From Naumovozyma dairenensis CBS 421 (taxonomy: Eukaryota > Ascomycota > Saccharomycetes > Saccharomycetales > Saccharomycetaceae): a stretch of DNA of 64,000 nt. Where the stretch lies: NCBI RefSeq assembly GCF_000227115.2, contig NC_016483.1:620001-684000 (forward strand), in the 5' to 3' direction. This document shows positions 45,693 to 55,409 of the stretch, in pieces; the stretch's first letter is position 1; each line of letters opens with the position of its first letter. The position numbers and the translations under genes are program-made. The notes beneath the pieces are model-generated. The model was not told the origin of the DNA. It did not search any database and saw only the letters and a list, made by a program, of their open reading frames with translations.

Positions 45693-47405
45693 ATAGGTCA
45701 TCTGGAGTATATATTAATAAATTACATGTTTTACCACAAGGTGACCATTCTTCTTTTTCTTCTATAGAAAATATTACACTCATTAACGAATTGCAAAATT
45801 CCATTATGTCCCATGAACATCAAGCACTCATCAACGAACTACCACACGTAACTACTAAATTCTCAAACAAACAAAAAGTACAAGCCTTACTCGACACTGG
45901 TGCAAGCTCCAATATCATTGACCCTACATGGGCAAGCAGACTCAATTTAACTACTAGGAAACTTACGAGACCAATACATTGTAAAACCGGAGATGGCACT
46001 ATGTCAGAAATCACTCATGCTTGCAAAGTTAAATTTATTATTGACGGTGAACCTTTCACTCTTTCGGCTCTTACCGCACCACTACATTAACATCCGCTAT
46101 TATTTTAGGAATGCCATTCATCAACAATCACCCCAACATATTACGCTCAGCATTAAAGACAATGGTACAACCATCAGAATTAGTACCATGGAGAACCATT
46201 AGAAACGATATTACGAACAAGAATAATGAAGTGCATTTATGTTGGATATCAACCAGCGATTCAAGTACAGAACCACCATCAGATATTACAGAAAAGTTCG
46301 GAGATATCTTAGTCGAAAAGATTCCAGCTCACGACGAACATACTAAAACCATTCATCATCAAATCACACTTAAAGAAGGTGCTACACCAGAATTTCAACG
46401 TGCATACAGGATGGCTGAAGAAGAACGCAAAGCTTTAGAAGACGAATTAAAAGAATTAAAGAAAGACAACAATTAAACCCTAGCGACTCACCTTTTGCTG
46501 CGCCTGTTATATACGTTAAGAAGAAAGATGGATCAAGAAGACTTTGTGTCGATTATAGAAGATTAAATGAAATTACTGTGAAGGCTAAGTACCCTATACC
46601 ATTAATTGACGATTTGTTTGACCAACTTAGAGGTGCCACCATTTTCATAAATTAGATTTTACTTAGTGATTACCACCAAGCCTCCATTGCTGAAGAAGAC
46701 CCTTAAAAGACTGCTTTTATGACTCGAAGAGGACAATACCAGTAGCACGTCATGTCTTTCGGTTTGACTAATGGCCCTGCAGCATTTCAGAGATTAATGA
46801 ATCGTGTTTTAAGAGATTATATTGGAAAGTTCTGTATCGTGTACCTAGATGACATCTTAATTTTTTCAAAGACAATGGAGGAGCACATTGAACATATCAG
46901 GAAGATTATGCGAGCCTTAGAAGAACATCATTTATAAGCAAAAAGTCAAAATGCTCATTTTTTCCTAAATGTTTTTCCTATTACAGACATTTCATTAGGA
47001 TTTTTCTAATATTGCCAAATTATTGAGAGAATACGCAAACGATTATTCGAAGAAATAAGATAGGATAAGCAACAATTGTTTGCAGTCGGGAAACTAAAAA
47101 GAGCATTTTTAGAAGCGCCGGTGTTGAAACCTTTTGACAACAAACTAGATATAGTCGTTACAAGAGATGCAAGTGACACTGCTATTGGTGGTACTTTGGA
47201 ACTATCAAAGATGTCAAATTCTTCAGTGTTGTTGCCTATATGAGTAAAGCACTACATCGTTATGAATTGAATTGGCCTCTTTGTGAGAAAGAATTCTTTG
47301 TTATTGTTTGCTGTTTGGAGAAATGGAGACACTATCTGCTAGGTAAGAAGTTCAAGTATATTCAGGATTGGTGTTTGATAATCAGTCATCACTTTCATAA
47401 CTAAT
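45674..47405 (+). pseudogene. Ty3/gypsy pol pseudogene (protease, RT, RNase H)
   Basis: The protease has ALLDTGASSNIID with an intact DTG near 45890-45925. The frame breaks at TAA 46088-46090, continues shifted from about 46091 (ILGMPFINNHP) to TAA 46474, then shifts again into reverse transcriptase ([20 protein letters not shown]). RT carries in-frame stops at about 46653, 46704 and 46743, then a clean stretch with SFGLTNGPAAFQRLMN and the catalytic YLDD near 46842-46853. RNase H fragments follow (RDASDTAIGGTL, MSKALHRYELNWPLCEKEFF) and fade by about 47405. It cannot encode a working polyprotein. Confidence 0.88.
45683..45689 (+). promoter_or_regulatory. Candidate -1 frameshift heptamer A-AAA-AAT at the gag end
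   Basis: In the gag frame the last codons are TCA AAA AAT TAA. A AAA AAT fits the X XXY YYZ slippery pattern; slipping back one base gives AAA AAA TTA and enters the protease frame, which is open from 45674. The protease frame is -1 relative to gag by coordinate (gag codons start at positions divisible by 3, protease codons at remainder 2). Confidence 0.5.
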
Positions 47406-47439
47406 AAAAGGATTTATCCAGCATTTTTTTTATCTGAAA

Positions 47440-47830
47440 TTTCCCTAAAATTACTGCTCCTATATGTGAACTCTGTACAGTCCAAAGAATTTTCGATTTC
47501 TTCGAGCAAGTTAGGAAGTTTTGCTAAGTTGTCTTTGAGAAAAGTTTTGATCTTGTTTCTAACCGTGATTACTTTCTAGCTCAGGCTTTTGGAATTCCAT
47601 TTCGAAGAAATTCTGGAACATGTAAACCAAAGGCATTTTTGAAAGTAGGTTTGTCAATTACACTGTATGAGGTCATAGAGTCTGTGAACCAAATAGAGCG
47701 CTCTTCAAAAACGTCGTGTTCTACAACTTGATTGGCAGTAAAACTTAATATTGAGCAGCTTTTCTTCTCAATTTCTCTGACTCCTGACCTAGCACAAAGA
47801 AAATTTGAGGGATGGTAATCTTATCAATAT
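47440..47830 (-). pseudogene. Possible hAT-like transposase remnant
   Basis: Read on the minus strand, this stretch gives broken coding sequence in shifting frames. The best part, about 47605-47735, reads FTDSMTSYSVIDKP then TFKNAFGLHVPEF, which resembles the region of hAT transposases before the PSR motif (PFSxVExPxFrxLL...). Further on LDCTEFTYRSSNFR appears where hAT proteins have the D-W/T segment. Stops and frameshifts interrupt it. Family is inferred from these short matches only; Rover/Roamer-type hAT elements are known in Saccharomycetaceae. Confidence 0.35.
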
Positions 47831-48038
47831 TAATATGTTTGTGGGTTGTTTCTAATTGTTTTTTTCATTTTTTTCTGTAGATCCTCTTTGGTCAAGAGTC
47901 CTCAGAAGCTACCTTTCTTTTTTCTTTAAAAAAAATTCACTGATCTTCGCCATTACTATTGTGCTTGTTACAACTTTTAGAGAAAATGCTAACAAAACCT
48001 GTTATTCCATTAAAAGTTTATGAACTTGTTCCAGAACA

Positions 48039-48245
48039 TGTCTTATAACACGATGTGATGTGATGTGCTATTAAATTTTATAAGTAATAAACGAGGAACT
48101 TTTCTTCCATATATGGTTTACATAAGAATATATTTTTTCTCACATATAAGAGGGAAAGGAACATACTGTCCCAAAGGGACACATCTGGAGTAAATAGCAA
48201 CTCCAACATCCATGTACTGTACCATACACTTCGATTATCAACAGA
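48039..48245. repeat. LTR-like dispersed repeat, copy B
   Basis: Begins TGTCTTATAACACGATGTGA and follows copy A at 8277 block by block for about 200 bp (ATGTGATGTGATGTGCT, ACGAGGAA, TCACATATAAGAGGGA, AAGGGACACATCTGG, TACACTTCG), then diverges. It lies in the transposon graveyard but is not linked to the Ty3/gypsy remnant by any primer or polypurine site I can see. Confidence 0.6.
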
Positions 48246-49027
48246 AACAGTAAATAGAAGTAATTTGTAATTTTCATGTTGGAAAAAATGCGAGTATTTA
48301 TTTCTAGAAATTAAAAGAGTAATTTTATATTAACAAAAATATTCTCTTCAAAAATAGAGGGTGTAACCCAATAAAATAGCATCCTTGAGCATTAAAATGC
48401 AAGGCAACATCACCAATTCAAATTAACCTCTTAATGAAATTCGTATTTAGTTTATGTTTTGGAAGATTAAGTATCCACAATATTTCAGAAACAACTAATT
48501 AAGAATAAAAAATAAATAAAAAATAAATAAAAAATAAACAAAGAATAAGTAAAATAAGTAAAAAATTATCTTTAATTTTCTTTCTGCAGTTAAATGTGAA
48601 TCACTAACCAGTAGGCAAACAGAAGTACAATTAAAATTTGTTAACCTTCAAAGCAGTTAAAACTTTCAAGCAGATAAAAAATATGGGCCATTAGCCACTT
48701 GAAATACTATATGTACAAATAAGAAGATATTTGAAACATATTGGACTAAAAAGCTGTCATGAAACACTTAATATGGTACTACTAATAAGCTCTCATGGAA
48801 TATTGAAAAAATGGCTTGGATTAGGATAGACTTTGGGTTAGGATAAAATTAGGATTGGATTGAAGATTTTCGGCGGGGATGAGTAAAAGGTAGGGTGGGC
48901 CCGAAACCCCTTAGGATAGACCAAAAATCCTATCCGTCCCAGGCCTGATTGTATGCAGCTTTGTACACAGTATGCGTCTTCAGATTTGGCGTCAACTTTG
49001 GGTTTAGATGTGTCTCGAGGATTGTAT
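48246..49027. other. AT-rich non-coding stretch
   Basis: Holds AAAAAATAAATA-type tandem units near 48508-48560 and a G-rich stretch near 48825-48930 with recurring TTAGGATAGA and TAGGATTGG words. No gene was recognised. Confidence 0.5.
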
Positions 49028-49378
49028 TCAAAAGCTGTCTTCCGACTTATTTTCAGGTGAGTCTTCAGGGTGGTGTTCATATTTGGATATAGATGATTCA
49101 AAGCTGTTTTCAGCTGCGTCTTCAGATGCGTCTTCAGATCCGTCTTCAGCTGCGTCTTCAGCTGCGTCTTCAGGATTGTATTCAAATGGTACTAATATGT
49201 CTTCAGATCTGTCTTCAGCTGCGTCTCCAGATGGTACAAATATGTCTCCAGATGGTACAAATATGTCTTCAGATGTGTCTGATGTGTGTTCAGATGCAGC
49301 GGATCCATCAACAGTTTTTGTTGGATCTTCGTGCTTTTTGGAATTTCCTTCACCAGATTTTTTAGGAATGTCACTCAT
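49028..49378 (-). CDS. Hypothetical acidic repetitive protein
   Basis: 116 residues from ATG 49378 (MSDIPKKSGEGNSKKHEDP), then Glu/Asp/Ala-rich repeats of the type SEDIFVPSGD and EDAAEDGSED. The DNA is an irregular minisatellite of TCTTCAGxTGCG-like units, so several frames on both strands are open (also 49008-49472 plus). This frame is preferred because it has a unique N-terminus, a TATA-like sequence (TATAAAAAG on the minus strand near 49490) and no homopolymer slippage. Directly upstream, in the same frame, an open stretch of 94 codons (49385-49669) is separated only by a TAA at 49385-49387. I do not recognise the protein; it may be non-genic. Confidence 0.3.
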   Translation of the reverse strand: MSDIPKKSGEGNSKKHEDPTKTVDGSAASEHTSDTSEDIFVPSGDIFVPSGDAAEDRSEDILVPFEYNPEDAAEDAAEDGSEDASEDAAENSFESSISKYEHHPEDSPENKSEDSF

Positions 49379-51444
49379 TGTTCGTTATATGATCACTTGT
49401 TTGGGGGTTTTCTGTAGTAAAAGGCCAGCAAAGAAGATGAAAACAATTCCTAAACAAAAGTCCAATGGATAAGAAAGAGAGGCCCTTTTTATATCTTTCC
49501 AATTTCCAAGTGGCAACTCGAACCTATCTGTTGAATTGTCCAACAACAAGTCCACATATTTCCATTGTATGAAAAGGAGGAGGTATGAGTGGAGTGTTCC
49601 ATACAGGATCATAATAGGAGCATTGTGTACTTTCATATGTAACCTGCTAATCCAACATATCAATACCAACTGTTAACTAACAATCTTCGGCCTTAATGCA
49701 CGTACAGGTGGTGTAGTACCATTTCCCCTAGGAGCCAGCTTTGAGGGGTTGTAGTAACATAGCATACTTTATTAACATTATTAACATATGTATCATATCA
49801 GTGCACATATTTGAAACTATCGAACTATACAGGAGCGAAATATGTATTCCTATTTGGGCTTATGTTTGTATGTATGTATGTAGGTACTNNNNNNNNNNNN
49901 NNNNNNNNTAGGTACTGTATTGTTTCTTTCGTAGGAGAAAGTACCGGCCAAGTTCCTCGCTTCTATGAATAATTAAAAACGACAGTTACAGTTTCGGTAC
50001 AGATCTTTTATCCCTTTCTGTTTGTTACATATGTATGTATATATGGACGTGATGTATTAGGGTCTATACTATACCAAGCAACAGAATGAGAGGGAAAGAG
50101 GGAGGGCCAGGGATAGGTTAACAGTACTTAGTTATTTCCTCACTATAACTAGATAACTTGACATTGTAACCATTGTCCCTTGGCTGGAAACATGACGATG
50201 TTTTTTTTACCATTACTGGGCAGTGGTTCCATCCTCTACACGTATGTACAATAATATACGTAGGTTGGAGTATCTTCAATCTCTTGTTTGTTTTTTAACT
50301 ATACTATAACACTGATATTTGAAATGCAACCTGATCAGTGAAGTGGAAGTACAAATTACGTGTTACCAAAGTAGAGCTTTGAATTCCACTAAGGGTATAC
50401 CTTTTACCCTTTGTCCATATCTTAGATATATAGAAAAGAAGATTAAAAGATAATACACATTAGTTGTGTATCATTTGCGACATCCTTGCTCCTCTTCAAT
50501 CAACATCGGTGACACGTCCTGTTTCCTCATTGTTGCATTCTTTGAAAATACCCTTTACGTACGTAAGCAATCTAAACGTCTTTAAACAAATAATAAGTTC
50601 ACTCTTTTTCACCAAGAAAATTTGGTGTTAACAGGAGTTTTCTCCTTTGAAAGAATTGATCATCAATTGAATTATTTTTTTAGCGGACTTAGGGATAAAC
50701 GCTCGTAATGAAATTATAGATGTTTCTTTTGTTGGCTTCCATCAGAAGCGTGAGTTTTTTACTACTGAGAAAAAGATAGAGTAATGTCCATAAATAATTA
50801 TTCTGTCATTGCCATTACCATTTGTATAAAATATGTATTCTTTGTACGTATAATAACAGTTTGTGACGGAGCTTGCTCGCGTTGCCCAGCGCTGTCTCCG
50901 TATGTACATACGTAGTGTCAGTAATGGTGGACAGAAGTACATTTGGTCCAATTATTATAACACAGTCTGACTGAACATATCCATTGACAGAGCAAGGTTT
51001 TCACTCACAAATAACTCATTCATCTACAAATTTTAATGAACAAGAGGCCCTGTTTTCACTTTTGCTAAAGGTATTTCAGAAATTTAGTCCTTAGTCACTG
51101 TGAGATACTATAGATACTTACCCTTTTTCTAAACGTGGATTCATTTCGATTGGAGAATTCCAAAAACTACCTCATCATCAACCAGCAAATAATAAATTCC
51201 AAACCGGTGCCACACCACTTAAAAATGGAAACATAGTTTAGAGCATGGTCCATATGATATGTACATGTAAGCTAAAATCTTACAGAACTTTTCGGAAGTA
51301 TTACTAATAAAGCTAATGATACCAATATTACACAAACACCTCTATATTCTCCTTTGGCAGTCTCTTGTCCAATGTTATCTTTAATTTACTCTCAACCATA
51401 CAGTCACAAAATTATACAATACCAGCACAACCGTCTGTGAACAT
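49379..51444. other. Non-coding stretch with an assembly gap
   Basis: Includes GTAT tetranucleotide repeats near 49867-49880, a 20-N gap (49889-49908) and ordinary AT-rich DNA. A short stretch near 51120-51200 (FSKRGFIS, GEFQKLPHHQP in one frame) may be an N-terminal relic of the WD40 pseudogene that follows. Confidence 0.5.
49889..49908. other. Assembly gap (20 N) in a short tandem repeat
   Basis: Twenty undetermined bases. Both flanks carry the word TAGGTACT immediately next to the gap, so the two contig ends may really overlap. Confidence 0.98.
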
Positions 51445-51980
51445 GACTCTCATTATCCACTATTTGTATCGGATTAGAGTGTTGATGAATTTGTAGCACT
51501 AAATTCCTACAAAGAAGATAGTAGAAACGAGATTCAATTTATTTATTCTAATGATAATTTATTGACAATGGGACAAGATGGGAGGACATGACGTCACTTG
51601 TTTCAATTAGTAACCTAGCATCGGGTTCAGTACCGAATGATATCGTTGGGTGACCCCCCCCCCCAACATTATTCCATTGGAATGCAATAGATACAAATTT
51701 ATCGATATCAAATTCGCTCGATATTACATGTATAATTTGGGATTTACGAAGTTAGGTACACTGATATTCAAGTACCATATTAGTTCATTCACCAATAATA
51801 TCATCTCAATTTCTTCCTCTAATAACCACCCTTTCAACATCGGCTAATCAAGGTATCGTTGTAAATTCATTGAAGTTGGATACTCCAATTTTATGCTATA
51901 CTAATACAAATGATTAAGAAAACAATAGTATCGTTTGGAGACCTACATACCTGGAAATTATTACAATTTGGGTTTGTTGG
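51445..51980 (+). pseudogene. Decayed WD40 gene of the WDR68/DCAF7/YPL247C type
   Basis: Three collinear pieces match, in order, the family as I remember it from human DCAF7. Piece 1 (about 51445-51571) has YPLFVSD ... SVDEFVALNSYKEDSRNEIQF, like the WSV ... LALGSFVEEYNNKVQL start. Piece 2 (about 51663-51752) has FHWNAIDTNLSISNSLD then ITCIIWDL, like [25 protein letters not shown]. Piece 3 (about 51879-51975) has TPILCYTNTND ... SIVWRPTY, like PILAYTAEGEINNVQWA. Pieces 2 and 3 share a frame; piece 1 does not. Stops interrupt, a 13-C run sits before piece 2, and most of the propeller between pieces 2 and 3 is missing. S. cerevisiae YPL247C lies elsewhere on the chromosome. Confidence 0.6.
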
Positions 51981-52493
51981 TAACAAGAGTTTCCAAAAAA
52001 GAAGACTACACCGAATATTTTCGGATACCTTACAAAACTGTAGTAAAGGCGTTGGGAACACTGTCAGACATGACTTCGTCCTCAGACAAATTGTTGTGAA
52101 TTTCTTGATTGTTGTTCATTTTGTTGTTGTTGTTGTTTTTGAAAGGTTTGAATGTGTTTATTAAAGCACTTAATTACTTAGTTACTTCGTTGTTACTTAG
52201 TTCTATGCTATTACATAAACTACATAGCAGGATATACAACTCTAAGAAGATATCATTGCCTCTTATATATATCCCTTGGAAGGATCTTAGATCTTCTCAA
52301 GACTTTGACTCAACCCCTTGTTTCAGAAAGTATCTAATACTCGACGCAGTTGTTACGACTCTCTCAGAGCTCGTACACACCCTGCAGGATTACGCTATCT
52401 AATAGGATAACTCCGTACTGAAGATCTCGATTCAACTCCTTGTTAGTCTAACTAAACACAGGCTAGGAATCCTCTTTGATCTGACGATATACC
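51981..52493. other. Non-coding DNA upstream of the tRNA, possible LTR debris
   Basis: A TTG run near 52105-52140, then GC-richer DNA (52240-52460) with near-repeats such as GACTTTGACTCAACCCCTTG and CTCGATTCAACTCCTTG. DNA just upstream of a tRNA gene is a common landing site for yeast LTR elements, but no LTR could be delimited. Confidence 0.4.
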
Positions 52494-52575
52494 ATCCGCG
52501 ACCTCAACCACGGATATCCAATATCCGTGACCTCGTCTACGGATACCTAGTATCCGTGACCTCGCCGACGGGTAG
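52494..52575. repeat. Three 29-bp tandem repeats, each with an internal dyad
   Basis: Units start at 52494, 52523 and 52552 (the last about 24 bp). The middle one begins ATCCGTGACCTCG and ends ACGGATACCTAGT; with the preceding T it forms the stem TATCCGT ... ACGGATA around a loop of about 10. Unit 1 has a matching but imperfect stem. The array ends about 50 bp before the tRNA-Ile gene. Confidence 0.85.
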
Positions 52576-52624
52576 TAAAGTCGAATCTTCAAAGTTTACT
52601 TCACTACAAAAAACACAACAAAAT

Positions 52625-52698
52625 GATCTCTTGGCCCAGTTGGTTAAGGCACGGTGCTAATAACGCCGGGATCAGCGGTTCGATCCCGCTAGAGATCA
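52625..52698 (+). tRNA. tI(AAU): tRNA-Ile (AAU anticodon)
   Basis: A 74-nt cloverleaf: acceptor GATCTCT/AGAGATC with discriminator A, A-box TGGCCCAGTTGG, anticodon loop CTAATAA (AAU), B-box GGTTCGATCCC, and a T6 terminator at 52702-52707. Compared with S. cerevisiae tRNA-Ile(AAU) as I remember it, pair 2-71 is A-U instead of G-C and one anticodon-stem pair is G-C instead of C-G. Both changes are compensated on the other strand of the stem, so the gene looks functional. No intron. Confidence 0.97.
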
Positions 52699-52741
52699 TT
52701 ATTTTTTCAATATTTTTATAAATACCGCCAAGATGATAGCA

Positions 52742-52877
52742 TACCCGAGTGGGATAGATGTTGGACGGTTTTTTGGACCGATTTCGACCATAAGTTTTCT
52801 TAAAAGAGGTGTCGCACCCAAAAACTTTTGGTCGAAATCGGTCTAAAAAACCGTCCAACATCTATCCCACTCGGGTA
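52742..52877. repeat. Long inverted repeat, 57-bp arms around a 22-bp loop
   Basis: Left arm 52742-52798 starts TACCCGAGTGGGATAGATG; right arm 52821-52877 is its reverse complement apart from one G-T type difference (52775/52844) and one T-T mismatch (52791/52828). The loop is 52799-52820. No target duplication was seen at the ends. It begins 43 bp after the tRNA-Ile gene. Confidence 0.95.
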
Positions 52878-53015
52878 CGTACAAGAGAAGTTAGCTAGAT
52901 TCGTAAAGATAAATACAAATCTTATCTTTATATCCACTGAAATACTGTTTTTTTCTTCTTTTAATTCAGCTCTCTCAAATGTACCAGATATTTTTCNGCA
53001 TCGCATCTTATTATT

Positions 53016-53035
53016 NNNNNNNNNNNNNNNNNNNN
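53016..53035. other. Assembly gap (20 N)
   Basis: Twenty undetermined bases, with a single N also at 52997. Local sequence quality around the inverted repeat is therefore doubtful. Confidence 0.98.
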
Positions 53036-53685
53036 TCACGTTATGTACTATCAAAGCGACAAGTTCAAGTAGCTAGAGAACTATGTAAACTGGATCCCCT
53101 GATTGTTGCTCACTTCTACTATATAGAGGAACTATTATACAAAAACAATAATTTTTGTAATGAATATAAGAGGAAGAAAAATGGTTCCAGCTTGATATTT
53201 ATAGTTGCATGAAACAAAAGTATCGCATTTCTCTTAGCACACTCGTGAAAGCAAGACGATACGTATTCCACTTTTTTTTCAACATATTATCCTAAACGCA
53301 CTAATATATAGGGAATCGTTAACATTTTGAAATATACCTAGTTGTTTTCCTTCAAATTTAAGTCGGCGTAGTGCGAACTATAACAATTGTATAGATATAC
53401 TGTTGATGCATAGAACAAACCTTCTTCGCATACTCTAGTATAATAACAATGATTGTATTTTGTAAATTTAAAAATGTGCGAAGGAGTCTCTTCCAGATCA
53501 TTTTGAGTTATTGTAGTTCTTGAGTAATTTTGAACTGCAGTAATGAGCATGAATTATTCGAACAACAAATTCGATGATGATTTTAATAAAAAAATAACAC
53601 GAATGGTTGGTATAATATAAGTATATTTAAAAAAATTATAAATTAAATTAAATTAGTCTAATGTAGTCTAGTCTTATTATTATAA
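53036..53685. other. Non-coding spacer downstream of SVL3
   Basis: AT-rich 3' flank of SVL3. Short frames (52979-53212, 53338-53550) have no recognisable content. Confidence 0.55.
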
Positions 53686-55351
53686 CTACTTTTTATTTTT
53701 CTTTTTAAATAATCCAAATCTACTTTTCTTCTTCTTTTTACCACCATTATCATCATTATTGTCACCGGGGGCGCTTTCTTCTGTCATTTGAGTGGTATTT
53801 GTATCTTGTGTAGACGAGGTAGGAGCAGGTGATGCTTGATGTATATTGATTTGTGGAACGTGCTGTGGCATGACTGGAGTACTTGGTCCTGCAGTGTTGT
53901 TGTTGTCCTCGTTATTACCATTATTGGTATTTAAGTTGTTAGCGGGAGGTTGATATGGAAAATTGTTATGTAATACTGAATTTGTTGACATATTTGGATT
54001 ACTTTGGCTATGTTCTATAGCTGTACTTGAGCTGAATTGTCTTTGTTGTTGTTGGGGCTGTTGTCCATTCATGGTCAAATTACTTGGTTTTGAAGATAAT
54101 GGCATGCTCATTCTTGATGCCGAATTAGCCATCATCATTTGTTGATCTTGTTGTTGTGGGAATCTTGGATTCATGTTGTTGTTTGAGTTTTGGAAAGCAG
54201 GGATGGAATGACTTGACATTGAATTCAAACGACTTTGACTATTTGCAGCGGATGATGGAAGTGATTGTTGATTAGGTGGTCTATTAAAATTATTATTTTT
54301 ATTATTGAAACCCATTGTTGAAGCATGGCCAAGATTTGGCATATTACTATTTCTATTTTTCCTACTTGTTGGTTTGATTGGGAATCCATTTTGTTGCATC
54401 ATCATCGGATTACCATTTCTTGAAGGTCCTACACCACCACTATATGTTGAGATATTATTTCCATTACTATAGGATCTACCTGAAGAAATTGGATCAATGA
54501 AATTACTTGCTGAGGGTGGGGCAGTTGGAGCAGCTCCATGCATTCCTCTATTTGGACGCATATTCATAGGTTGTTGTAATTGCTGTTGTTGTTGTTGAGG
54601 ATAAGATGGTCTTCTATTATGTCCATTGATCATCATTTGTTGCGGTGGCATTACATTATTCACATTATATTGCTTGGATGAATATCTCTGTTGTTGCTGT
54701 TGTTGAAGTGCTCTCTTTTGAATTTCCAATTCACGTTCTTGTAATTCTAATTCTTTTCTTCGTAATTCTAATTCGCGTTCCTTTAGCGATGTATCAGTAT
54801 CCAATTCATTATTACTATTATTATTGTTTGTGTTATTCATATCGTTCGGTTGGTAGTTTCCCGATGAGGAAGATGAGTTGTTGGATGCATTTACACCTAC
54901 GCTCTGCTGAGGTTGATTTTGATTTTGTTTAATTGGTGATTCTCCGTAGTTAACATTCATCATTGCAAAATCTTGTAAATCTTTCAAATTAGGAGTTCCT
55001 GTAGAATTATAATTATCTTCCAATTCTTGTTGTTTTTGAATATCTTGTATTTTATTATTATTAATCGAAGGAGTAGTACGGTTTGAATGTTCCTGTTGAA
55101 TGTTAGCTTTTCCTAAACCTTGTAATTTGTCCTGTAAATCATTAATTTGATTTTGATATTGCTTTTCCTTTGATGATAGTTCCTTATTTGATGAATTTAA
55201 TTGATTTTTCAAATTATTATTTTCCAATTTAAAATTTTCCAAACTATGCAATAAATCATCATTTGAATTTTTCAAAGTTGAAATCTTTTCATTTAGTTTT
55301 TCAATAATACTCTTATTGTTATTTTCTTCTTCGTTCAACTTTACGTTTTGC

Positions 55352-55409
<58 letters not shown>

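Larger units (their letters stand above)
44852..47405 (+). mobile_element. Decayed Ty3/gypsy LTR retrotransposon (gag intact, pol ruined)
   Basis: In order: PBS-like site, gag with zinc knuckle, protease, reverse transcriptase and RNase H. This order with a single CCHC knuckle and RT of the YLDDILIFSK type marks the Ty3/gypsy (Metaviridae) group of yeast elements. No integrase or 3' LTR belonging to it was recognised; sequence after about 47405 is unrelated. The element sits where S. cerevisiae has PMA2 to SRL4. Confidence 0.85.

Noticed and set aside
48039..48245. Considered as the 3' LTR of the Ty3/gypsy element
   Set aside because: No polypurine tract before it, no matching sequence before the gag PBS, and a likely unrelated transposase remnant lies between.
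49008..49472. 154-codon Ser-rich plus-strand frame
   Set aside because: Same minisatellite as the acidic minus-strand frame; both cannot easily be real, and the minus frame has the better start context.
52494..52575. Regular repeats with dyads considered as CRISPR-like
   Set aside because: Units are contiguous without unique spacers, and the genome is a yeast.
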